Assembly: GCA_013396655.1 (NCBI GenBank)
Contig: WBMV01006287.1
Location: 1,068,162 to 1,132,161 of the forward strand
DNA length: 64,000 nucleotides
Direction of reading: 5' to 3'
Source of the DNA: Campylorhamphus procurvoides
Taxonomy: Eukaryota > Chordata > Aves > Passeriformes > Dendrocolaptidae
This document shows, piece by piece, positions 49,801 through 61,894 of this stretch (position 1 is the stretch's first letter; every line of letters begins with the position of its first letter). The notes under the pieces are model-generated. The model worked only from the letters and a program-made list of their open reading frames with translations, made no database searches and was not told the origin of the DNA. The translations under genes were made by a program, and so were the position numbers.

Positions 49801-50454
49801 CTTATGGCTCTTGGAAATTTTCATCAAACCTATAATACTTTTCAGGGTTTGTCTGCATATAAATATGATCCTAGATCCAACAGTCTAGGAGGATGAAAAT
49901 AAGACTATAAGATGGCCATCCCACAGCTCTGCTGGAAGCATCTCAAAGGGCTTTTGGTGGTTCTCAGTCTAAAGAAAACCACAAGTCATAACTTTATTCT
50001 GAAGCAAGAAATGCTTACTCTAACTGGCAGAAAAAGAATTAGATAAGCCCAACATCAATTAATGAAGGGAATGAATGCTTGAGAACATGAAACATGATTG
50101 CTTGACAAGAGACAAATATTGGAGATTAGATGGAGAAATTAACACCTGATAAATACCCAGAAGCTTGCCTGAGTGACCTGGCCTGTATCTGTCTTTGAGC
50201 ATTCTTTTATATAAACATATAAAAAAGCAGAAAAGCTTCTTTTCCTGCATTACCTTGCACCTGTCCTCACATTCTGTCACTTTTAGCTACTTAATGAAGA
50301 AAATCATCCCTTACATAGTTAAAAGAAAGAATAGCAAAAGAGTAAAAGCGATTGTGTAAAAGGGGTTGTAGAAAAGCTGTTTGATGCTTCCTTTGGAATC
50401 TGTAGGAAGTGAAAGCAGCTCCTCATTGTTGAGAATGAAAGACTATTGTTCTGA
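46889..50454. other. AT-rich unique sequence, no gene seen
   Basis: No supported gene. It includes a CA run at about 47169-47180, a (CCAAA)n run at 47957-47990 and a (TA)n run at 48639-48654. Blocks at about 48400-48560 and 49030-49340 are complex, repeat-free sequence of the kind often conserved between birds, but I cannot test that. Confidence 0.5.
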
Positions 50455-50600
50455 AAAGCAAGAGCCATTAAGCTAATTACACATTTGCATTGATTTGGTG
50501 AAAGCTGAATGAAGTTAAATTAATACAAGCCAGATGTAAACCAATTTAAATGTGTTCACGTAGGGTTTTCACCAGTTTAATTAATTTAAAAACAAATTTG
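50455..50600. promoter_or_regulatory. octamer/homeodomain site cluster
   Basis: A TAATTA core at 50474-50479 is followed after three bases by a perfect octamer ATTTGCAT (50483-50490). Further TTAAATTAAT and TTTAATTAATTT motifs follow to about 50590. Octamer sites are bound by POU proteins and TAATTA by homeodomain proteins. This composite, in repeat-free DNA, is a candidate enhancer core. Evidence is motif content only, and AT-rich DNA raises the chance rate of TAATTA. Confidence 0.3.
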
Positions 50601-53600
50601 AGCATAAACAAGGCCATATATCCCTTTTAACTTCTCATTTACAGACTGAAAATTAGGTAATCATTTCAATTTGGATTTTGATAACTTTATATTAAAAACA
50701 TAACTATATTGCTATATAAGTACAAGCCTGATAATTAACACACTGTATGTCCTTTCAGAAAGAGATCTCAAATTCACATTTTAATTTGTAGCCAAATCCC
50801 ATATGCAGTGAGATGGCTTCAGACATGGTCCAAAGACAGCTTGGCTGGCGGAATCAGAATTATGGCATTGTGACTGGAGGAGGATGAAATTGTTTCTCTA
50901 GTCCACACTTGTACATTCCAGTGTAAGTAATATCATGCAAGCTCTATAATAATGCTCAGGAAAATCTTTTGCAGAGCCTGGCCATGGGCACAATAGGTTT
51001 CTCCAGTGCATGGAGAAGAGTGCATTCCCAGAGCCTCTTCTCCTGTCCTACTTTCATGACACTTTGTGCTCATTCCTCAGAAATTCCGTCTGTCAAATGG
51101 GCATTGGCAACAACTTTCATGCTTGTTCCATGCTACTTATCAGAACAGAAAGAAGAGAAAAAACCATCTTAGGACATACAGAAATGAATAATGCTATTTA
51201 AATTTTGTATTGTTATATTGATACGAATGTAAAATAGTGATATATTGTGCAATGTCATTGGCCTGAAATGTGTTTTTAATGTTAGGTCTTTGCCTGAGTA
51301 TGTACTACTATACTGTCCCTCTATGTGCTTTATTGTTCACATTTTTTAATACTCATGCCCATTTCTTCAAGTTTCCAAACTGCCAGGGGTGTGAGGTGAA
51401 CAGGTATCTCCTGGTACTTCATTTTGTAGTGTGACAGATTTGGTATTTGTAGATGTGAGCAGAGTTGGGAAACCATTCCTCTTCTGTTACTGAGAGCATT
51501 GCTGGCTACATGGACATTTTTCTCTATTTTCCATCAATATTTATGGCATCTCAAAATGTCAAGAAGTCTTTAGGCATTTCTGGAGGAAAAACGTGTTTGT
51601 CTTAAACTCAGTATCTCCATCTCTGCATGTCACCCCTCACTGACTTTCTGCTGATGAGAGGTTTTTGACAAGGGAACAAGGTACAGTCTAAGGTCTCTGC
51701 TTGTGGTCCTTAAAATCAGTACTTTGCTGAACTTGCAAGTGAAGTGGGGGAATTCACAAAACTTCTAAAATATGTCCCAAAAGCGCTGAAAAGTGAGGAG
51801 TGAGGATGCTGACATCAATGTGGTGATCTGGAGCGGACCACATCAGTGCTGCGTAATGCAGAAATTAAGGAAGGGCCATTTCTGAGATGTAAACTGTTCA
51901 CACAAAGGTAAACGCTTCTGTATGTACATATGAAATAGAAGCAATACAGGAGAGTATAAAAAATGGAACAACACTGCAGATGACCTACAGCAATGTACAC
52001 GTGTGAATGTAGGAGAACTAGAGAGTCTGCAGGAATTAATACTAGCCTTCTGGAGGAAATGATTGTATTGTTACATTAAATCAGTTTAAACAAACAGGCT
52101 AAGGTTTCATATATATCTAGAGGTTCAGCATGTCTCCTTAAAAACCAAAATGCATCTGTTATATGCTAAACTCACTGACATTTATATTTATTTTTCCTAG
52201 TTTGTTTAAAACCAATAACATTTTGTAATAATAAAATAGACGTAATTTACAGTATTTAATTATAATATATGACATATTTTATTTAATTATTAACATTAAA
52301 ATTATTTAATATAGCATAATTCATAATAATTATGCAGGCAAGTCATGAATCCAATTAAAAATTTAGCACTTGATGTATATGCTTGCTAAAAAATGTAATT
52401 TTTTTTTTAATGAAAGTTATTAACTGTGATTTGATAACTTATTTTTTGTTCCCATTGTGGATGTTTTCATGGGTAAATATTTCACATCTAATAAATCAAG
52501 ATGCACTATTTTCTCATCATCAGAATGGAATGCACGCTGAAGTGACTTCAGCAATACCAGAGCAGTAAACCTACTTGTAAATCTAAATCATCAGCACTAC
52601 GTTTCTGTTTTCTTACCTTTTTTCCATTGCAATTAGCTGCAGGAGTTCTTCCCCTAAAAAAGATGGATTCCTGTCAGTGAGTCATGCTCTCCGTTTTCAT
52701 TTCAGGGCTTTCTGGGAGTTTACAGGATGCTACACCTGCATCACAGCTATTGAGGTTTCTGAACCTTTGTCACAGGCTGCCCTCTTCCAGGTTACTCACT
52801 ACTTTCAAAATGGAAATTTAGAAGATCTGAAAAGAAAATCCCGTGTCAGAATTTTCCTGATTTTCTGATCAGCAGAGATCCCTACTAGGCGAAAGTGTCT
52901 TATTTTTAGGGATTAATTAAAGGTGGTAACACTCCTAGAAGCTGGAAACTCTCTTTCTAGAAAGCAAGGAGTAATAAAAAGACAAAGTTTGCAGAGATCT
53001 GGAAATGTATTTTACAGCCTAATATTAGTGGGTACTAGAGACAACCCATGGATTTCACTTTGGTCTCCTCTCTGGTCACTGAAGGTAACAAACATGCTCC
53101 TTAAGTTTCTAGTAGAATGCATTAAAATGGAGTCAGAATTTCTTAGCAATAAAATCAACCTGAGATTCAGGTTATGTAGTAGATGGGTAAGCCCCTATTC
53201 CCCATGCTAAAACATCATGGTGCTTCCTATCTTATTCTTACTTCTTCCTGTGAATATGAATGTTTTTGTGAGTGTACAGAGAGACCTTTTTGACTGTCTT
53301 TGTACTGAATTTGCCTATCACTCAAAAAAAATCATTGGGTCAGAAGCTGCCTGCAACTGTGTATTTGTACAGTGTTTAATATAATAGGAACTGATTCCTC
53401 AGCTGAGACATTATACACATCACTGATAATGATAATTTCAAGCTGTGATAAAGATTATGCCTCCCAACAGTTTCCCTGCTTGCAAAATGATACTGAAATC
53501 AAGTAGACTGTGGTCCTCACAATTTTGACTTCTGGTTTGTTTACTCAGGGAGTTCTCAGTAATTTTAAAATATTGTCTGTGTTTATCTTACGTTTGGATA

Positions 53601-55614
53601 ACTGTGCCAAGCTTAGAGAAAATCCCATTGTAATCAATTTACTTATGTACTTCTATTTTCTTCCTATTGTTATTGTTTCACAGTGCTTTTAGCACTGCTT
53701 CAGAGAGTTCACAGCCAAAAAGGCAAATAACACTGTAAAGGGGAGAGGAAGATGTCATTGGAATACATTCAAAAATTTTGTGCATCTTTCCCTTGGGACA
53801 CATAAAATATCTAATCTACTTTTACAGGTGAGAAAAATTTCAGAAGTGTGTTCTATACTTGTGTTATCATCTCAACCACAAACACAAAGTTGGAATTGTC
53901 CCTTTAAGCTTTTTTTCAGCTATAAGGTGAAAAGGAACCATATCAAGGGTAATTCACAATTGCTATGCTGTATTATCTCTTTCCAGTCCATGTTTAAGTA
54001 AACTTTCAAACATGCTCCAGGGGCTACACAACTGTGTTAGCACACGTTAGCATTTAAGTGTGTTTACAATATGCTTAGAGTTGCATGGTTTTTCAAACAC
54101 ACCAAATTCCCTAAGAGTCAAACAAACTTGTTTTAACACATTTTATTCACAGAAACTGAACTTAAATTAGTAACCCACTTAAACATCTCTAATTGCCTGA
54201 TTCTCTGATGTGATGACTAGATTCAGGCAATAAAAATACCTATTTATGCTATTCACAGTGTATATTAGGATTTGAGGAGGGGATCTAGATTCAATACACA
54301 GTCCAAGGTTGAATATAGAGATAATATATCATTCTATAACAACTTTCTTCCATGATTTGCAGAGCATTCACTTCACAAACCCCATTTTTCACCAATAAAT
54401 CAGGTTGTTTCTTACACCTAATACACAACAATTATTCCAAGACATGCTTTTACACCAGCTGTGTCTTTTCATGTTATAACTGTAATTAGTGTGTTGGAAA
54501 AATAAACAGTTAAGTTCAAGTTTAAAACAAAGCAAACTAAACCAAAACAAACAAAAACCCTGCCCCATCTGTCAGGTTGTATGTATGACATCATCAGATA
54601 TTCTGCACTTGTTTGCAGCCATTCAGACCAACCTGCCCCACAGTCTAAGCTTTGTGCTGCAGCTCCCTTTACAGGGTCAGCGGGCTGGAAAATTACCACA
54701 TGCTGTCACAGTTAGCTCAGCCAGGTCTTGTTATCATTGTTTCCAACGAATCCATTCATTCCATTATTTTACATATTGGGCAGACGTTCTACCACAGAGG
54801 CTTGGGCCACAAAAACTTGAAGGGCCAAATGTTAATGGGCCCCTATTGTCAGCAGAATAGCAGTGCAATACGTGGGAAAAAATACCCAGACAGCTCACTG
54901 ACACTGGTTTAGGACCTCTAGACTTAGGCTGTAGCCTGTGAAGAGCTTTTATGTAAACAAGGCTTCAAAAAACAAAGAATATCTTCTCTGTCAATATTCA
55001 TAACCCATAAATTTTTCCTTCTCTTCCCCCTTCTTCGCCCCACAGAGCAGCATAGCTCTTCAGATGCAAAGAGGCAAGAAAGTGGTATGTATGGTAAATG
55101 CCTTTTTCAGAGCAAATCTCTAGGATGTGTGCAAGAAACCATACAAGCAATCCTGATTTATAAGGGATATTATAGAGCACAGGGCTGGAACAAAGCAGTT
55201 TTATTTGGAGCTTGCTCTACTATCTGTGTGGCTGATAATGGAGCACATAATTCTGGAAATTTAAAGCTTGTGCTTTGTGTATGGTATGGTTGATGTGTAA
55301 AGATGAAGGCAGAGCGTGTCTGTCATTCTTGAGCACGGTATTTCAAGTAAAAGGAATCGCACTGATGACGACTTTTAGTTTCTTCTTAGGAAACCAAAAA
55401 GCCAGGCAACACTCAGGAAACACATAGAGAATTTTGAGCATCCTGGAGAAAAAAGAAAATCAGGATAAAGAAAAATGTGTTCAAGTTACATTGTTGCCCC
55501 ACATTGTTGGAGGTGACATTATTTTTCGATTTGTTTTGTTTCTATGCTAAATGCTATTCTCAGTTGTTTCCCACTCACATTCTTGAATTCAGTGAGTTCA
55601 CTGGAACTTCACTC
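50601..55614. other. AT-rich unique sequence, no gene seen
   Basis: Five kb with no supported gene or transposon. A splice-like acceptor at 52706 precedes an open stretch of about 55 codons (to 52868), but there is no homology or donor to support an exon. Confidence 0.55.
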
Positions 55615-55818
55615 TAATATGAAGGAGCTCTTGGAACAGAGTCCCCAGGGAAGTGGTCACAGCACCAAGACTGTCTGAGTTCAAGACTCTCAGGATCTCT
55701 CAACACTGTCAGGAACATGGTATGATTGTTAGGGCTGTGTTGTCCAAGGCCAGAACTTGGACTTTGATGATCCTTGCGGGTCTCTTCCCATTCAGGATAT
55801 TCTCTGATTCTGTGATTG
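55615..55818 (+). mobile_element. CR1 LINE 3' end, plus strand
   Basis: About 200 bp in sense orientation: 'ccccagggaagtggtcacag', 'caccaagactgtctgagttc', 'aggaacatggtatgattgtt', 'gatgatccttgcgggtctct' and the tail 'gatattctctgattctgtga'. The block order matches the CR1 subfamily with 'gatccttgtgggtcccttcc'. 5'-truncated and moderately diverged. Confidence 0.9.
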
Positions 55819-58800
55819 TTTTGGGATAGCTTCACTGACTCTTCTTTCATCCATCTTTAACCAATCATGGATGAGAAAATGGTCAGGCTAATGGAGATGG
55901 AAACTGGCAGAGTACCTCCAAACTGGAAGCATCCCTGTCATTGCCAGCTGTGACATTTCAGGAGCCACACTCTTGTTAGATAAAGATTCCTTCTTCAGAC
56001 TCCTCAACTTGAACAGTGAAGTAAATAAGATTAAAAGCGGCTCATGAGAACAAGTTACAAAATCCTTCATTCCAAGAAGGAGTCACTTTAAAAACTGCTT
56101 AAAAATTAATCCAAAGAGAGAGAGAGAGAGAGAGAAAAAGAGTGTCTGAATGCCTGGGGCTTCACTGTCAGGTCTGAATAAACTTTCCTGTTCCTGAGAG
56201 CAGGCTGGGACTAGAGGGAAAGGGGATGTCCTTGGCATCTCATGCCCACTGCCTTTATTTCAGGTGCTGAGTATTCTCTTCCCATTATTTCCACTGCCAT
56301 TGGACAACAAAGGTCTTGATAACATGACCTGGCTGCTCTCACTATGACAGCATGTGGTAATTAGCTGAATCCACTTGGATTTGGAAAACTGAAACACAAG
56401 TCTCAACTTTTTAAACTTGCGTGTAATTAGTACAGCTGTCATTTCAGTTCATTTATGGTACTGATACTCCAAAGAGCCCCACAAAAGTGAACATCACAAT
56501 ATATCTTGTTTTCTGCAAACATTTTGAGAATAGCAGGCCATGGTCTGAATGAAAGAGAAGAATTCATGGTATCTCTTTAAAGTCTGGCTAACATATATTC
56601 CAGGTGATAATAAGATATGTTAAAATACTTGCACTGTTCAAAAGCCAGATTAGCCACTTCATGTCTTATGAAATATATTCTATTTCAACTAAGATTATTT
56701 CTGTGTCTGGCAGCTAATTTTAAATAGCTCCTCTTTTCAGATGGTATTAAGACACAATTGAAATAAATTAATTCTCCATCAATGTGTTTCAAGTCTAGAT
56801 TTCCTAAGTAAACTCTCCAAGCAATCATCATAATAATTTCGTGAACCATAGGTAATATCTTGGAATAAAGAGACTTTTTCAGGGTATGAAATGTTCCATT
56901 AAGATAAACATTAGAACTTAGTGTTATCATATTGAATACAGTATTTTCAAAAAAATCTTCCAGGTTTTTAAGACAAGCATAAAAAAAGGGAGAAAGAAAG
57001 AAAAAACGAAGCTGAAAGAATGAGAGAATACAAGAAATAAATAAAACTCTTACAAATTCAATTAGTTCAAGCAATCTCAAATGTGATCTGTTGCCCCTAA
57101 TTTTTCAAGATTAGTGTGCATGTAGATACATATTTTTGTGTACATACATATTTTTGCCAATGTGTTTGGGGGATATGGGATCTGGAGGAAGTGAAACAGT
57201 AATGAATTAACAAGAATAGGCCCTGCTTTATGTGATCTTTTAAAACTGTATTATGAAATACACAAATTGCACTATTCAATGCTTCAGTTTCTTACCTAGC
57301 TTTGCACAGTTGAAGTGTTAAACTTAACTGCAGGCTCCATGGGAACTTCTGACCATGAAGTCTAAGCAGAAAAAAGTGATTTTCATTATTTGCCTCAAGC
57401 ATGCAGGCATTCTTCTGAAATTTGGGGAGCTCTTGTTCATATTCTCTGACAGGATTAGATGCACCAGTGCCCATAAAGTTTAAAAACAAAAAAACCAAAA
57501 TGAACAACAACAAAACCAAAAAATAGCTTAACCTGTTTTGACAGTCATCTTTGCCTAATAAAAGTGCAAGTAATTAGGCAATGGATCCAGTGCCTTGAAC
57601 TGAAGAAAATCAAATAACTGCAGACCAGCTCCCACTGAATTTGGTGAAATTGCAACCAAAGACTACTGGCACTTATAAATCCCAGAAGAAAGGTCACTGA
57701 AGGACATACAATGCATTCAGCAACCTCTGCATTGTTGTTTCTTTGCCACCTTCCACTCCCTTTGCCAAAAAGGAATAAAAATATTTCAGTAAAGTATGTG
57801 AAAACAGTATAGAATTTATCTACATGAACGACCATAATTCTGTAGCAACTTTCTGTGGTATGAGCTATTTTCTATCAAGTTTCATTAATATAATAGAATT
57901 TTAGCATTTCATTACCTTACTAAGATGTGACCTTGCAATCATTTCAAGTAATTTTCTTATCAGATTAGTGAAGACAAAGGCTTACATACTTCAAAGCCAG
58001 CATGTAAACTACTAACGGAACCTGACCTTTTTTTTTTTTTTTTCATTTTGTGCATGTATATTAATGTTTGTTTGCCTTCCAATATTTTTCTCCAATTTTT
58101 CATTATGGAACTTGGAAAATTAGCCCATTATCACACACTTTTTGATGGAGTAAGTAAACCAGGCAGTATTATAGTAGTAGTCATATTTTTAAACCAGTTA
58201 TTATGGTACAAATAACTGTGATAAGAAACAATGATGGCTATTGTGAAGGGTTACATGAAAAAAAAAAGTCAGAAACAGTGCAATGAAACCACTGGAACTG
58301 GAAGTTGATCAAGAAAAATTCCTAAAGGAGATATTTTTGTAATGATATAGTAATTGTCTCAAAGAAGTGATGAAAACCCCTTTACATTATACAGTCAATG
58401 TTAGACTGAAAAAAAAATATTACAAGGTTCTATCTAGGGAATAATCCTGTGCTAGGCAGTGAGAGAAACTAGTAGTTTTTATCTTCATTCTTTCAGATGC
58501 TATGATTCAAGACTGGCTCAGAAGATGAAAGACTAATGGTATTTAATGGATTGCTGAGCTCCTGTCTGATTGCTACATAGATTTCCTTTCAGAAATTAAA
58601 TAATTTAAGAAGAGAAGAAAAATACTTTTCCTTTAGTCAGATTAATTTAAAAGGAGTGAAACAACACTCTCTCAGAGTCTGCACCACAGAAAAGAATCAT
58701 CTATAATGCAGGTGGTGGAAAGGCAATGATGCAGTATGCCTGTACTGGTGAAAGAATTCCATGTGAAGACCTAGTATATATTAACTTTCTGATTTCCTTA

Positions 58801-59649
58801 CTATTCTTTTGTAATTTGCCCTGTCTTATATTTTTAATAAGCTTCATAATAGCTTTTAAGTTTTTAAGAAAATTTCAGAGTGTCAGGAAAATCTAGAGAT
58901 GATTGGTGGGAAGAAAAGGTCATATGTGCTTTATTGCCTGGGAAACTCCATAGCCCCATTTCATAATCCTCTCAGGGCCTTTTCTCATTAAGGAAGCACA
59001 TTTTCTGGAGCTCACAAAGGATCTAACACACCAGGGAAGGTATTCTGGCAGTATCTGGAATAGTGAGAAGGAAAGGAAGGAATGATTAGAGAAGTCCAGG
59101 CATGCTCCTCTATGAGACACACCAATATGTAAAAGGTCATATTTCAGGTTTTGCCTTGGGCTTGTGCCATCTCTATGCCTCTTGCCTGTGAAAAGGGCAG
59201 ATTGAAAGCAGCAGTTCCTGAATTCATTACTGCAAGAAGCAATTAATTTAGACTGAGAGGCTACTAATTGCAGCAAGCCTTGAAAAACATCATTCTTGGG
59301 TGTGGGGGAGTGTTGTTTCTTTTTTTTTTTTAATGAACAAATTGACAACGTCTCTTCTACCATCTGTTCATCCTCAGACTTCCTTCCTTCCTTCTAATCT
59401 CAGCATATGTCATTGGGGTTTCAGCAACATTTTTGGCATCCTCTTGTCTGTTTCCATATCTCTCTTGTCAGTCTATCTATCTCTTCTTATTTGATGCTAA
59501 TCAGGGTAATGAATAATTCATTTATTTTTATAGATCTTGATCTGATAGGTGTCTTCTGGGTTTTTTTCAATACATAACATAAACTTGCTATAATTGCTTA
59601 TGGCCCTTTTCCTTGGGAAATCCAGGGATCCTTGGTACTTCCTACTATG
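55819..59649. other. AT-rich unique sequence, no gene seen
   Basis: No supported gene. Contains (AG)10 at 56115-56135, a T run at about 58029-58043 and a short (CTTC)n run near 59380-59396. The 147-codon minus-strand frame at 58920-59363 has no recognisable domain. Confidence 0.6.
56115..56135. repeat. (AG)10 microsatellite
   Basis: Ten AG units in unique DNA, followed by an A run. Confidence 0.9.
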
Positions 59650-60036
59650 CCTGTTCAGCTAAACAGCATTGGCTTTGAAAGGAGGCTTAGAGGGGACTTC
59701 TCTCTACAACTACCTGAAAAGAGATTGTAGTCACGTGAGTGTCGGTATCTTCTCCACGGTAACCAGTGATAGAACAAGAAGAAGTGACCTCACATTGCAC
59801 CAGTAGGGAGGTTTGAATAAATATTGGGAAAAACTTCTTCAGCGAAAGGGTGGTCAAGCCTTGGAATGGGCTGCCCAGGGAAGTGGTGGATTCACCATCC
59901 CCAGAAACAATCAAAAAGCAAGCAGATGTGGTGGTTGGGGACATGGTTTAGTGGTGTACATGGCAGTGTTAGGTTAATTATTGGACTCGATGACCCCAGA
60001 AGTCTTTTGCAATCACAATGATTCCATGATTCTGTG
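59650..60036 (+). mobile_element. CR1 LINE 3' region, plus strand
   Basis: The longest CR1 3' region in the window, about 385 bp in sense orientation: 'tctctctacaactacctgaa', 'aaacttcttcagcgaaaggg', 'tggtcaagccttggaatggg', 'ctgcccagggaagtggtgga', 'ggggacatggtttagtggtg', 'ggactcgatgaccccagaag' and the tail 'gattccatgattctgtg'. All lies downstream of the reverse transcriptase, so it is 5'-truncated and noncoding. It is rather well preserved. Confidence 0.95.
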
Positions 60037-60408
60037 TCATTAACAGCATACAGGTGTTTGCCTCAAACCAGAGTGTTTACAGGAAATTACTGAAACAAGC
60101 TAGGAACAGGGAAGAGCAGATTACCTGAGAAGCAAATGTTGCTGGCAAAATAGCTACCCCTTCTCACACTGTGTTTCACATGAAGGTAGTGGCCTCCAGC
60201 AAACTGGGCTCCATGTGCCACAAAGGGCACCAAACAGAGCCTTTCTCCTCCCACTTTAGGAGCCAAACCTTCGACTGCCAGCTTTGTTCCACAAAAGCTT
60301 TCAGTCTTCAGCAACAGAACACTGGGTGAAATCGCAGCAATCACTCTGGTTTCGTGTCATATTGGAGATTATAAAATGTTAGAAATGATAATGCTTGGAA
60401 GAAGTGAC
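60037..60408. other. unique sequence between CR1 and LTR
   Basis: No gene or repeat is recognised. An 85-codon minus-strand frame (60087-60344) has no stop for most of its length but no recognisable family. Confidence 0.5.
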
Positions 60409-60945
60409 TGTTGGCCGGTCATAATCTACACGTTCCCAGGTTGGGGGTAGAAACTGAGACGTTTATTGGTCACTCACATTACAATACATAGGACTGAGGA
60501 ATGGGGTATGTTAATGAGGAGGTAGGACATGTTAATGAGGGGTACAAGCTATGCTAAGTAGGATTTAGGCAATCCAGTCAATATATGCCAACATACGGGT
60601 AAGCATTTCTCCATCCCAGGACCACCAGGGGAGAACAAAGGGTTTCTGCAGGTCTTGCAACATCTTGTAAAGTCCTTCCATGTCTTGCAAGGGAAGACAG
60701 GGCTAATATAGATAGATAGCTGAAAACAGTCCTGGTCTTCAAAGTAACTTCTCGTGACAGGTCCTGTCTTATGGAAGGGAGGAATTCCTTTCAGTATCTG
60801 CTGCCCAGGGCTTGCTGGACAATCCCTTCAGATCTCCATGTCTTAATAATTGTTTTTCTTCCCCAACAAGTGACCTTGTTGGTGTTGCTGTGGCTGTAGC
60901 ATATTAGAGCCTGTTTGTTTGAGATTAAGATTTAACATCACCACA
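60409..60945 (-). mobile_element. solo retroviral-type LTR, minus orientation
   Basis: About 537 bp that begin TGTTGGCC and end CACCACA on the plus strand, so the minus strand reads TGTGGTG to GGCCAACA (TG...CA ends). Minus-strand signals are a TATA-like CATATATTG (plus 60580-60587) and, about 115 bases later, AATAAA (plus 60462-60467), leaving a U5-like end of about 55 bases. No retroviral coding sequence flanks it. I see no convincing target duplication, so the ends are provisional. Inside are two close copies of ATGTTAATGAGG about 24 bases apart. Confidence 0.65.
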
Positions 60946-61734
60946 CCTCATTTTTAACATCCATTAAATGGACATTATAGCATGGTACCCCAGCACAGGT
61001 GTGTTGCAAGGCTTAACTAATTATTGTGCACTTGCAAACTGCTTTGAGATCAAAAAACGAATTCTAGCACTGAAGTGCAAAATGTTATTTATACTTGTGC
61101 AGCAGTTGGAGAGCACAGTCTCAGAGAGGCTGTAAATCTGCTACCACTGTGTTTGAATAGTCTGTCAACTGAGGGAAGGGCATGAATATTTAAACATTTA
61201 TTTAATTATTAAACCACAGGTCTACAAAAGCCATACTCACGACTCCACTGATGTCCTAGGTGAATTCTAGCTATACTAATGTAAAACCAGAGCTGTGCAG
61301 CTAAGGACATTCTCTTTTCTTAGCATGTTGAAAACTTGAATGACAATGAGGGAGAACCCAGTTCTCAATTTTTCACCTCTGTCCCTCTTCAGAACAGCCA
61401 ATCCCTTGCTATGAAATAAAATAATTCTTAGATGTTCCAGAAATTATATTAGCCTCTTACAACTGTATTGCATTGTTTGTAGCCACTTGGTGTGAAGTAC
61501 TTTTTTACATGAGCACTTGCTAAGGACAGGGCACTCCTATTTCTGCCATGGAATACCATGTATCAGACTATAAATTATTTACAGTGCTAGTCCTTGTTTC
61601 AGATTTAGGTACATGTTTCAAATCATCTGAATGTGCTGTGGTGAGACAGACGTTCTTCAGCCACTTTGGCCTTTGGGGCTCCAAAAATTAGCAAAAAAAG
61701 GAATTGCAGTGAGGATGTTGCCAAAACCCTTCCT
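60946..61734. other. AT-rich unique sequence, no gene seen
   Basis: No gene, RNA or named repeat recognised between the LTR and the next CR1 fragment. Confidence 0.55.
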
Positions 61735-61894
61735 GGATCCTGCACAGGGAAGTGGTGAAATTGCTGTCTTTGGAAGTGTTCAAGAGCATGTAGGTGTGGT
61801 GCTTAAAAGCATGGTTTAGTGGTGGACCTGGAAGTGTTAGGTTAATGGTTGAAAGCAGTGATAGAAATCTTTTTCAACCTTAATGATTCCATGG
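61735..61894 (+). mobile_element. CR1 LINE 3' end, plus strand
   Basis: About 160 bp in sense orientation: 'cagggaagtggtgaaattgc', 'ttggaagtgttcaagagcat', 'gcatggtttagtggtggacc', 'aagtgttaggttaatggttg', 'tttttcaaccttaatgattc'. It is the same subfamily as the element at 59.65-60.04 kb but shorter and more diverged. Confidence 0.92.

Noticed and set aside
52677..52868. Possible exon after TTTCATTTCAG
   Set aside because: The acceptor is fair and the frame is open to 52868, but there is no donor, no homology and no sign that it continues.
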